A stretch of 5,134 nucleotides of DNA from Arenicella sp. Its GTDB lineage: Bacteria; Pseudomonadota; Gammaproteobacteria; Arenicellales; Arenicellaceae. Shown piece by piece: positions 1-4,537 of the stretch (the first letter of the stretch is position 1; every line of letters starts with the position of its first letter). The translations under genes were made by a program, and so were the position numbers. The notes beneath the pieces were generated by a model. That model saw only the letters and a program-made list of their open reading frames with translations. It searched no databases and was not told the DNA's origin. The DNA lies in NCBI GenBank assembly GCA_016763815.1, contig JAESTB010000250.1, positions 1 to 5,134 of the forward strand, written 5' to 3'.

Positions 1-106
1 CATGTGAATCTTCGATTCTAAAGGTACTTTACTGTATACGAATGTGTCGCTGAACTGATAAACTAAGAGTATAAGATTAAACACTGTCACATGAGACTCA
101 ATAGAA
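1..106 (+). promoter_or_regulatory. Upstream region of the MerR-family gene with a possible -10 element
   Basis: No coding frame that resembles a known protein runs through these bases. Related MerR genes in pseudomonads follow ihfA, but the conserved IhfA C-terminus is not visible here, so any ihfA would have to end before the window. TATAAG at 70-75 matches five of six bases of a sigma-70 -10 box, but no convincing -35 lies 16-18 bp upstream (TCGCTG at 47-52). The ribosome binding site is weak: GAGA at 93-96 lies ten bases before the ATG. An out-of-frame ATG at 91 opens only a seven-codon frame that overlaps the start. Promoter placement is inference only. Confidence 0.3.
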
Positions 107-472
107 ATGCTTGACCAAGGAGATAACGCAACCTTACCGCCAATACCAAGCAAGCGATACTTTACCATTGGTGAAGTAAGTGAGTTATGTCTGGTTAAAC
201 CGCATGTGTTGCGGTATTGGGAACAAGAGTTCTCACAATTGAACCCGGTAAAGCGGCGTGGTAACCGTCGATATTATCAACGTCATGAAGTGCAGCTTAT
301 TCGTCGTATTCGTAGCCTTTTATATATCGAGGGCTTCACTATTAGTGGTGCTAAGAATCAAATTGAAATGGAAACTGGCGGACAAGCGACTCCAACGACA
401 CAGGTCAAAAGACAAGTTGTTGCTGAGTTAATCTCTGAAATTGACGAAGTAGTGGCAATTCTCTCCGAATAA
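107..472 (+). CDS. MerR-family transcriptional regulator (short, ihfA-neighbour type)
   Basis: This 121-residue protein is a probable DNA-binding regulator of the MerR superfamily. Residues 18-42 (YFTIGEVSELC through VLRYWEQEF) form the winged helix-turn-helix start typical of the family, and RGNRRYY at 51-57 is the wing. Residues 61-86 continue as the linker helices with the GFTISGAK turn. The C-terminal part (about 95-121) is a short helical tail. It has no cysteine cluster for metals and no drug-binding domain, so the effector is unknown. The wording of the first 60 residues closely resembles the small MerR proteins encoded just after ihfA in Pseudomonas and relatives. Here no ihfA is seen in the 106 upstream bases. 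The gene converges on torF and ends 55 bp before a shared terminator. Family assignment is strong. Its target genes cannot be deduced. Confidence 0.9.
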   Translation: MLDQGDNATLPPIPSKRYFTIGEVSELCLVKPHVLRYWEQEFSQLNPVKRRGNRRYYQRHEVQLIRRIRSLLYIEGFTISGAKNQIEMETGGQATPTTQVKRQVVAELISEIDEVVAILSE

Positions 473-482
473 GCGACTCTTA

Positions 483-519
483 CTAAGCCTGACCTTTTGG
501 TTTTTCAGTATCAGGCTAG
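483..519 (+). other. Stem-loop in the 3' UTR of the MerR gene
   Basis: AGCCTGA at 486-492 is exactly complementary to TCAGGCT at 511-517. The pairing extends by two more base pairs (483-484 with 518-519) across a bulged A485. The 18-base loop is T-rich. It begins 10 bases after the stop codon and comes before the real terminator. It has no T-run after it, so it is not a terminator itself. It may protect or mark the 3' end of the mRNA, or may be chance. Confidence 0.35.
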
Positions 520-526
520 CAGACAC

Positions 527-558
527 AAAAAAGGCCGCTTTTTAAGCGGCCTTTTTTT
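527..558. terminator. Bidirectional intrinsic terminator between the MerR gene and torF
   Basis: GGCCGCTT (533-540) pairs perfectly with AAGCGGCC (544-551) around a TTT loop. The hairpin is flanked by six A (527-532) and seven T (552-558). Read on either strand it gives a GC-rich stem followed by a U-tract, so it can stop both the rightward MerR transcript and the leftward torF transcript. It lies 55 bp after the MerR stop codon and 18 bp beyond the torF stop codon. Confidence 0.93.
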
Positions 559-576
559 GTTTTAAAGCTTTTGTAA

Positions 577-1260
577 TTAGAACGATTTACCTACAGAAAA
601 TACCAGGCGATCATCTGCGGCATCAATATCATCTAAGTCAGTTCCGTAGTAAGTCAACGCAAAATCAACACCAGCGCCCGATGTTGTCAGTGCTGCTGAG
701 TAGTCTACGTAGCGGCTTCCATTGAAACCGAAGAAATCGTTCGAATCTACATCAGTGTAGCCAACGTGTAAGCCTAGACCTAAGTTCTCCGCCAAGCCGA
801 TAGAATAATCAGCGTTCAGTACGATTGCCGAATCGTCAGAACCAAAGTAGTCAGGAGAGTAAAGCACGCCAAGACTGAGGTCGCTAAGGCTTACGCTGGC
901 AACAAATTCAGAATAGTTTAAGCCATCAGTCTCGCCTGGGTAGGTAAAGTAAATATAAGAAAGATCAACGGTAACGCCATCAGAAACTTCAAAGCCATAA
1001 CCTGCGTAGAAGTCCAATTCAGTCGACGTGTTGTCGCCAAAGTTTACATTAGACGCCCAAGTGCCAACTGAAAACCCATTGTCAAATGCATAATCAAAGC
1101 CACCGGAAATTGCCGGGTCTTCATTCGTTTGTGAAAAACCACGGAAAACATAGTCTGTAGCAAGCGCGACATTCGCCTCGATATCGCCTGCGCTGGCTAA
1201 ACTACTTGACGCCAAAATAGTTGCTGCAACGCTGCTCATAATAAGTTTTTTAGTGTTCAT
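577..1260 (-). CDS. torF: TorF-family putative outer-membrane porin
   Basis: This 227-residue protein matches the TorF-type putative porin family (the proteobacterial family TIGR02001/Gcw_chp). Residues 1-24 are a Sec signal peptide: KK near the start, a hydrophobic core, and ASA before Gly25. The mature N-terminus carries the family hallmark DYVFRGFSQT, followed by the DPAISGGFDYAF stretch and the GTWASNVNF stretch. The rest alternates polar and hydrophobic residues rich in Tyr, Gly and Asp, as in a beta-barrel, and ends in Phe (SVGKSF), the usual outer-membrane assembly signal. The mature chain is strongly acidic. Its length is normal for the family. A GAGAGG ribosome binding site (1274-1269) sits eight bases before the ATG, which fixes the start. 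It is divergent from glnK and preceded by a sigma-54 promoter, so nitrogen-responsive expression is predicted. The substrate is unknown. The gene symbol follows the family name only. Confidence 0.88.
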   Translation of the reverse strand: MNTKKLIMSSVAATILASSSLASAGDIEANVALATDYVFRGFSQTNEDPAISGGFDYAFDNGFSVGTWASNVNFGDNTSTELDFYAGYGFEVSDGVTVDLSYIYFTYPGETDGLNYSEFVASVSLSDLSLGVLYSPDYFGSDDSAIVLNADYSIGLAENLGLGLHVGYTDVDSNDFFGFNGSRYVDYSAALTTSGAGVDFALTYYGTDLDDIDAADDRLVFSVGKSF

Positions 1261-1268
1261 ATTAATTA

Positions 1269-1274
1269 CCTCTC
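1269..1274 (-). promoter_or_regulatory. torF ribosome binding site
   Basis: Read on the minus strand this is GAGAGG, followed by eight bases and the torF ATG. It supports the annotated start over any internal one and lies only nine bases after the leader hairpin. Confidence 0.75.
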
Positions 1275-1282
1275 GTAATTCT

Positions 1283-1297
1283 GGCCTTTATAAGGCC
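1283..1297 (-). other. Leader hairpin just upstream of the torF ribosome binding site
   Basis: GGCCTT (1283-1288) and AAGGCC (1292-1297) form a perfect six-base-pair stem around a three-base loop. In the torF mRNA it ends nine bases before the GAGAGG ribosome binding site. The stop codon of the 15-residue leader ORF falls inside it. It has no U-tract and is not a terminator. It could affect ribosome access or mRNA stability, but this is inference. Confidence 0.45.
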
Positions 1298-1335
1298 GAA
1301 TCTTGTTCTGCTCTTGTTGAGTTGTCGTTATCCAT
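1288..1335 (-). other. Possible 15-codon leader ORF in the torF 5' UTR
   Basis: An ATG at 1335 opens a frame reading MDNDNSTRAEQDSAL and stops with TAA at 1290-1288, inside the leader hairpin. GGAAG lies ten bases upstream and could be a weak ribosome binding site. A six-codon frame (ATG at 1352, MEVSL, stop 1337-1335) overlaps its start by one base in a TGATG junction. That first ATG is only a few bases from the predicted transcription start near 1355. The peptide has no run of one amino acid as in classical attenuators. It could arise by chance. Confidence 0.2.
1301..1318 (-). repeat. Tandem AACAAGA repeat in the torF leader
   Basis: On the minus strand AACAAGA occurs twice with GCAG between the copies, a period of 11 bases. 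The surrounding mRNA is rich in A and C and should be unstructured. Such segments are known to act as translation enhancers or as docking sites for Hfq-type proteins in other gammaproteobacteria. A role here is inference. Confidence 0.4.
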
Positions 1336-1365
1336 CACAATGAAACTTCCATCTATATCGATTTA

Positions 1366-1382
1366 AGCAAACACCATGCCAA
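1366..1382 (-). promoter_or_regulatory. Sigma-54 promoter for torF
   Basis: Read on the minus strand the sequence is TTGGCATG, four bases GTGT, then TTGCT. This matches the sigma-54 consensus YTGGCAYG-N4-TTGCW at every defined position, with the standard spacing between the -24 GG and the -12 GC. The predicted transcription start is near 1355, giving a leader of about 95 bases. The centre of the NtrC-type site at 1460 lies about 105 bp upstream, a normal enhancer distance. No comparable sigma-70 promoter was seen for torF. Confidence 0.85.
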
Positions 1383-1395
1383 CTTTTTAGTTGGC
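1378..1395. repeat. Perfect palindrome overlapping the torF -24 element
   Basis: GCCAACT (1378-1384) and AGTTGGC (1389-1395) are exact inverted copies around TTTT. The left arm supplies part of the -24 box of the leftward sigma-54 promoter (GGC on the minus strand). A protein bound here would cover that promoter. The second arm has no matching -12 element, so it is not a second promoter. It lies upstream of the predicted torF start and so would not be in that mRNA, which favours an operator over an RNA hairpin. Confidence 0.5.
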
Positions 1396-1451
1396 GTTAT
1401 AGGCCATTTGCATCGATTAAAACGATACGCTCGTCTGTATTTGGTTTTCGT

Positions 1452-1468
1452 TGCACTGAAATGGTGCG
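1452..1468. promoter_or_regulatory. NtrC-type enhancer site between the divergent sigma-54 promoters
   Basis: TGCACTGAAATGGTGCG agrees with the NtrC consensus TGCACCAAAATGGTGCA at 14 of 17 positions and keeps the GCAC/GTGC dyad arms. It lies about 105 bp upstream of the predicted torF start and 140 bp upstream of the predicted glnK start, both within the usual range for a sigma-54 activator. A second clear site was not found, although glnK promoters often have two. Phosphorylated NtrC under nitrogen limitation is the natural activator. Confidence 0.8.
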
Positions 1469-1572
1469 GTTGATTTCGGTAATGCCTTATTTTGGAGCGA
1501 GCCTGCTTAGAAAGGATTCAGGGTGGTCTTTATAGAACCCTCAACCGGCTTGATTTTATGCTGCTGAAAAAG

Positions 1573-1589
1573 TTGGCACGCTGTTTGCT
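1573..1589 (+). promoter_or_regulatory. Sigma-54 promoter for glnK-amtB
   Basis: TTGGCACG, four bases CTGT, then TTGCT is a full match to the sigma-54 consensus, with the -24 GG at 1575-1576 and the -12 GC at 1587-1588. Transcription should begin near 1600, leaving a leader of about 115 bases before the glnK ATG. Control of glnK-amtB by sigma-54 and NtrC is well established in proteobacteria, so this site and its context support each other. Confidence 0.92.
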
Positions 1590-1715
1590 TTACATTATCT
1601 ATTAGTACCCCCTAGTGCGGGTGCTGAGGCGTTTGAGTCGGTGTTTTTCTCGGCCGTAGCGATCAAATTTTAAATTCAATAAACACTAAATTAACTACTA
1701 AGAGGGTGAAGTGCT

Positions 1716-2054
1716 ATGAAGTTGATCACAGCAATTATTAAACCGTTCAAGATTGATGACGTAAGAGATGCGTTGGCGGGCATCGGCATTCAGGGTATGA
1801 CGGTAACGGAAGTGAAAGGCTTCGGTCGCCAGAAAGGGCATACGGAACTGTATCGCGGCGCCGAATACAATGTCGACTTCATGCCTAAAATAAAAATTGA
1901 AGTGGCCGTATCGAATGACATGTTAGATCAGACGATTGAGGTCATTGCTGGCTCAGCTAACAATGGCAAAGTAGGCGATGGCAAGATCTTCGTCGTGGAG
2001 CTCGCTCAGGTAATTCGAATTCGTACTGGTGAAACCGGCGAAGAAGCGATTTAG
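1716..2054 (+). CDS. glnK: PII nitrogen regulatory protein GlnK
   Basis: This 112-residue protein is a canonical PII trimeric signal protein, the usual length of the family. It binds ATP, ADP and 2-oxoglutarate, is uridylylated by GlnD on a T-loop tyrosine, and blocks AmtB when nitrogen is sufficient. The T-loop signature YRGAEYNVDFMPK spans 46-58 with the modifiable Tyr51. Arg47, which enters the channel in the E. coli GlnK-AmtB complex, is present. Gln39 and Lys58 for 2-oxoglutarate, and Lys90, Arg101 and Arg103 for the nucleotide, are all kept. The second signature is GKVGDGKIFV at 84-93. GAGGG at 1702-1706 sets the start. Asp54 is the residue of E. coli GlnB rather than its GlnK (Asn), but pseudomonad GlnK also has Asp as far as I recall. 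Pairing with amtB and the sigma-54 promoter favour glnK over glnB. Confidence 0.96.
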   Translation: MKLITAIIKPFKIDDVRDALAGIGIQGMTVTEVKGFGRQKGHTELYRGAEYNVDFMPKIKIEVAVSNDMLDQTIEVIAGSANNGKVGDGKIFVVELAQVIRIRTGETGEEAI

Positions 2055-2104
2055 ATCGCAGTAGCAAATATTCCAACATCTATAAATAGAGAGACTTTTT
2101 CATC

Positions 2105-3340
2105 ATGGAAAATACAATTTTCGAGCACGGGTATGCGATAGATACCTTTTATTTCCTAATCTGCGGTGCATTGGTAATGTGGATGGCTGCTGGCTTCGCT
2201 ATGTTAGAAGCTGGCCTAGTGCGTTCTAAGAATACAGCTGAAATTCTTACTAAGAATGTCGCCTTGTATGCAATCGCCTGCACCATGTTTATGCTTTGTG
2301 GTTATTCAATAATGTATCCCGAATTGGGTAATGCCTTGTTGAGTGGCATCACTGGCGATGGCGTTGAAGGTGTCGCAGAACCTGCGACCTATGCACCCTC
2401 GGCCGACTTCTTCTTCCAAGTGGTCTTCGTGGCAACAGCCATGTCGATCGTTTCGGGTGCGGTTGCCGAGCGTATGAAGCTTTGGGCATTCCTTGCGTTT
2501 ACGGTCGTGATGACTGGTTTTATCTATCCAATGGAAGGTAATTGGACTTGGGGTGGCGGCTCGGTATTTGGTTTATATAATCTTGCTGATCTTGGTTGGT
2601 CAGATTTTGCTGGCTCAGGCATCGTTCACATGGCTGGTGCTGCAGCGGCTCTTTCTGGTGTGCTACTACTTGGCGCTCGAGAAGGTAAATATTCAAGCGA
2701 CGGCAAGCCAAAGGCAATTCCAGGCGCAAATTTGCCACTCGCTACTCTAGGCACATTTATTCTTTGGATGGGTTGGTTTGGTTTTAACGGTGGTTCAGTT
2801 TTAGCCACGTCGTCGGTCGAAAATGCAAATGCAGTCGCAGTTGTATTTATGAATACGAATGCCGCCGCGGCTGGTGGTTTGATTGCCGCTTTATTAACCG
2901 CTAGAATTTTATTTGGTAAAGCCGATTTAACCATGGCTTTGAATGGCGCCCTAGCCGGTTTGGTGGCGATCACTGCAGAGCCATCAACTCCGACGCCTCT
3001 AATCGCGACGCTATTCGGTGCCGCCGGTGGTGTATTGGTTGTTTTCTCAATTCTGGGTTTAGATAAATTGAAAATTGATGACCCTGTTGGCGCAATTTCT
3101 GTCCATGGTGTGGTTGGTTTGTTGGGTCTAATGTTGGTGCCGCTTACTAATGACGCGTCTAGTTTTTCAGGCCAGTTGATTGGTGCAGCCACTATCTTTA
3201 CCTGGGTCTTTGTGATTAGCGGTATCGTATGGTTCGTGCTTAAACTGGTTGTGGGTATTCGGGTAACCCCAGAAGAAGAATTTGAAGGTGTCGACGTATC
3301 AGAATGTGGCATGGAAGCGTATCCAGAGTTCACTAAGTAG
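2105..3340 (+). CDS. amtB: Ammonium transporter of the Amt family
   Basis: This 411-residue protein is an inner-membrane ammonium channel of the Amt/Mep/Rh family, predicted to have 11 transmembrane helices. The conserved pore is intact. By motif alignment with E. coli AmtB, Phe108 and Phe227 form the phenylalanine gate, Trp149 and Ser231 the outer binding site, Asp167 the essential aspartate (DFAGSGIVH), and His175 and His334 the twin-histidine pair. AERMK at 121-125 is also typical. It has no cleavable signal peptide, unlike E. coli AmtB: the chain goes straight into the first helix at about residues 14-36. The cytoplasmic tail (about 384-411) reads GIRVTPEEEFEGVD and ends ECGMEAYPEF, where enteric proteins have an HGE version. 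It follows glnK by 50 bp with no terminator between, so it should be co-transcribed and controlled by GlnK. AGAGAG at 2088-2093 is the ribosome binding site. Confidence 0.96.
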   Translation: MENTIFEHGYAIDTFYFLICGALVMWMAAGFAMLEAGLVRSKNTAEILTKNVALYAIACTMFMLCGYSIMYPELGNALLSGITGDGVEGVAEPATYAPSADFFFQVVFVATAMSIVSGAVAERMKLWAFLAFTVVMTGFIYPMEGNWTWGGGSVFGLYNLADLGWSDFAGSGIVHMAGAAAALSGVLLLGAREGKYSSDGKPKAIPGANLPLATLGTFILWMGWFGFNGGSVLATSSVENANAVAVVFMNTNAAAAGGLIAALLTARILFGKADLTMALNGALAGLVAITAEPSTPTPLIATLFGAAGGVLVVFSILGLDKLKIDDPVGAISVHGVVGLLGLMLVPLTNDASSFSGQLIGAATIFTWVFVISGIVWFVLKLVVGIRVTPEEEFEGVDVSECGMEAYPEFTK

Positions 3341-3372
3341 CGACACTATTAATTTTAGGTCTCGGTAACGAG

Positions 3373-3401
3373 GGGCTGTCGCTTGCGGCAGCCCTTTTTT
3401 T
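3373..3401 (+). terminator. Intrinsic terminator of glnK-amtB
   Basis: GGGCTG (3373-3378) pairs with CAGCCC (3389-3394). The stem continues through a T-G wobble and inner C-G/G-C pairs to a small CTTG loop at 3382-3385. Seven T (3395-3401) follow directly. It lies 32 bp after the amtB stop codon and separates the nitrogen operon from the LysR gene. Confidence 0.93.
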
Positions 3402-3402
3402 G

Positions 3403-3431
3403 TTCTCAGAGCGATCAATTTCAGTTATGAT
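3403..3431 (+). promoter_or_regulatory. Sigma-70 promoter for the LysR-family gene
   Basis: TTCTCA at 3403-3408 (four of six -35 bases) is separated by exactly 17 bp from TATGAT at 3426-3431 (five of six -10 bases). The -35 starts right after the amtB terminator T-run, which suits a separate transcription unit. The start would be near 3438, leaving a leader of about 26 bases that contains the palindrome at 3444-3458. Confidence 0.6.
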
Positions 3432-3443
3432 TCGGTAAACCCC

Positions 3444-3458
3444 ATTCATAAAATGAAT
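3444..3458. promoter_or_regulatory. Probable LysR-type operator (autoregulatory palindrome)
   Basis: ATTCATAAAATGAAT is a perfect six-base inverted repeat around AAA and satisfies the T-N11-A rule of LysR-type binding sites (T3445, A3457). It lies just after the predicted transcription start and five bases before the start codon. A further ATGAAT copy at 3464-3469 includes the start codon itself. Binding here would block the gene's own transcription, as is common for LysR regulators. The binding protein is inferred. Confidence 0.5.
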
Positions 3459-3463
3459 ATCGA

Positions 3464-4423
3464 ATGAATTTATCTAATATCGATTTGAATCTGCTAGTTT
3501 ACTTAAGTGTGTTGTTGCGTGAGGGTAATGTTACTAAGGCCGCCGAGCATTTAGGCTTGAGCCAGCCGGCAATGAGTAATGGGCTGCGTCGACTGAGAAA
3601 GGTGTTCAACGACCCGCTGCTGGTTCGTACAAGTAATGGCATGATGCCAACCGATAAGGCCAAAGAGCTACAACCACTGGTACAAAACGTATTATCCCAA
3701 ATTGAGTTGTTCGTACAGCCAACCATCGATTTTGACCCCACTAATAGCAAGCGTTTATTTCGGGTGATGGCGAGCGACTACGCCGAGACAACTCTATTAC
3801 CGCGCGTTCGTATGCGTATGGCCGCCGAAGCGCCTGATACGGCGTTGGATATTTTAACTCCGAGTGACGTCACGTTTCAGGACATTGAGTTGGGAAATGT
3901 CGATCTGGTAATGAATCGTTTTGATCAATTGCCACAGTCTTTACATTTGTCCGTTCTTTGGCAAGACAATTTTTCATGTGTAATGCGCCAAGACAATCCG
4001 TTACGTGAAAACTTCGACTTTGATAAATATATGAAAGCCAGTCATGTTTGGGTCAATAAAACTGGCATGGGCGTTGCTACCGGTGTTAATCCTGATGATA
4101 TTCAAAAGCTCGGCTGGGTAGATATCGCACTTGATGACCTCGGCAAACGGCGTAGAATTGCCGTTTATACCCGTCATTATATCTCGGCGATTCAGTTGAC
4201 GCAGCAACAAGACTTAATCGCGACTGTCGCGACTCGTTCCACCCATTTGGTTAATCATTTCGATAATTTAGCGATTCTGCCCGCGCCGTTTGATATTCCT
4301 CGTATTGAGTTACATATGGTGTGGAGCCCGCTATTGCATCATAACATTGCGCATAAATGGTTCCGCAACGTTATTCGAGAAGTGGCACAAGAAATTCAAG
4401 CAGAAGAAGCCGCGATGAAGTGA
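3464..4423 (+). CDS. LysR-family transcriptional regulator
   Basis: This 319-residue protein is a LysR-type regulator of normal length. The N-terminal winged helix-turn-helix covers about residues 8-66: LREGNVTKAAEHLGLSQPAM is the recognition unit, followed by SNGLRRLRKVFNDPLLVRT and a short linker helix (about 67-90). The remainder (about 95-305) is the two-lobed effector-binding domain. The wording of the DNA-binding part and the FRVMASDYAETTLLPRV start of the sensor domain resemble the NodD/LeuO-like branch, but I cannot name the effector or the targets. The start is set by similarity (NLSNIDLNLL), since there is no good ribosome binding site. A four-residue frame (ATG at 3453) ends in a TGA overlapping this ATG. 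No divergent partner gene exists, which is unusual for the family. The gene lies between amtB and comM/yifB with its own promoter. Confidence 0.93.
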   Translation: MNLSNIDLNLLVYLSVLLREGNVTKAAEHLGLSQPAMSNGLRRLRKVFNDPLLVRTSNGMMPTDKAKELQPLVQNVLSQIELFVQPTIDFDPTNSKRLFRVMASDYAETTLLPRVRMRMAAEAPDTALDILTPSDVTFQDIELGNVDLVMNRFDQLPQSLHLSVLWQDNFSCVMRQDNPLRENFDFDKYMKASHVWVNKTGMGVATGVNPDDIQKLGWVDIALDDLGKRRRIAVYTRHYISAIQLTQQQDLIATVATRSTHLVNHFDNLAILPAPFDIPRIELHMVWSPLLHHNIAHKWFRNVIREVAQEIQAEEAAMK

Positions 4424-4427
4424 TATA

Positions 4428-4459
4428 GTAGTTGGGTTGCAGGGAGCCAACCCAACTAT
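4428..4459 (+). other. Strong hairpin just after the LysR gene, without a T-run
   Basis: AGTTGGGTTG (4430-4439) pairs perfectly with CAACCCAACT (4448-4457), and one further A-T pair and a wobble extend the stem outward to 12 pairs. The loop is eight bases. It begins four bases after the stop codon. Because ATCGAAGC follows rather than T residues, it is not a standard intrinsic terminator. It may stabilise the 3' end of the LysR mRNA, serve as a Rho-linked or processing signal, or be a DNA dyad. Confidence 0.6.
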
Positions 4460-4473
4460 CGAAGCAACTCGAA

Positions 4474-4491
4474 TAGTCAATTAGCTGACTA
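4474..4491. repeat. Small inverted repeat upstream of comM/yifB
   Basis: TAGTCA (4474-4479) and TGACTA (4486-4491) are exact inverted copies around ATTAGC. The AT-rich stem is weak as RNA, so a protein-binding dyad upstream of the comM/yifB gene is as likely as a hairpin. No convincing sigma-70 promoter could be placed near it. Confidence 0.3.
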
Positions 4492-4524
4492 GCCAGATTT
4501 TGTGGTGGCGGCAATTCTAACGAC

Positions 4525-4530
4525 AAGGAG
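4525..4530 (+). promoter_or_regulatory. comM/yifB ribosome binding site
   Basis: AAGGAG is a near-ideal Shine-Dalgarno sequence seven bases before the ATG at 4538. It decides for this start over the internal Met19, which has no such sequence upstream. Confidence 0.85.
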
Positions 4531-4537
4531 ACTGTCA

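Larger units (their letters stand above)
1261..1715. other. Divergent torF/glnK control region (455 bp, non-coding)
   Basis: No substantial ORF occupies these bases. From left to right the region holds the torF ribosome binding site, a leader hairpin (1283-1297), a tandem AACAAGA repeat (1301-1318, minus strand) and two short leader ORFs (1288-1352, minus strand). Next come a leftward sigma-54 promoter (1366-1382), a palindrome touching its -24 box (1378-1395) and an NtrC-type site (1452-1468). The rightward sigma-54 promoter (1573-1589) and a leader of about 115 bases for glnK complete it. Direct copies of ATCGATT occur at 1357-1363 and 1412-1418. The spacing of parts fits two promoters served by one enhancer. 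No clean IHF site was found in either looping segment. Confidence 0.8.

Noticed and set aside
1..106. C-terminal end of ihfA upstream of the MerR gene
   Set aside because: None of the three plus-strand frames gives the conserved IhfA tail, and all contain early stops.
1389..1404. Third sigma-54 promoter reading right from AGTTGGCG
   Set aside because: The nearest GC downstream of the GG is at the wrong distance (eight bases instead of ten), so there is no -12 element.
1412..1426. Possible second NtrC site in the ATCGATTAAAACGAT dyad
   Set aside because: The arms are ATCG/CGAT rather than GCAC/GTGC and most positions disagree with the NtrC consensus.
1542..1555. IHF-like site between the NtrC site and the glnK promoter
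   Set aside because: On the minus strand AATCAA is followed by TTG after five bases instead of the required four, so it misses the consensus spacing. It is well placed but too weak to annotate.
1866..1887. Asp54 of GlnK as an unusual GlnB/GlnK hybrid feature
   Set aside because: E. coli GlnK has Asn here and GlnB has Asp, but Asp occurs in GlnK of pseudomonads as far as I recall, so it is not a sign of unusual function.
2626..3333. Long minus-strand ORF (235 codons) opposite amtB
   Set aside because: It lies wholly antisense to a well-conserved amtB. Its Pro/Ala/Thr-rich translation follows from the Gly/Ala/Val codons of the membrane protein and resembles no known family.
3499..4210. Minus-strand ORFs inside the LysR gene (3499-3750 and 4001-4210)
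   Set aside because: Both are shadows of the LysR coding frame with no recognisable product and no ribosome binding site of note.
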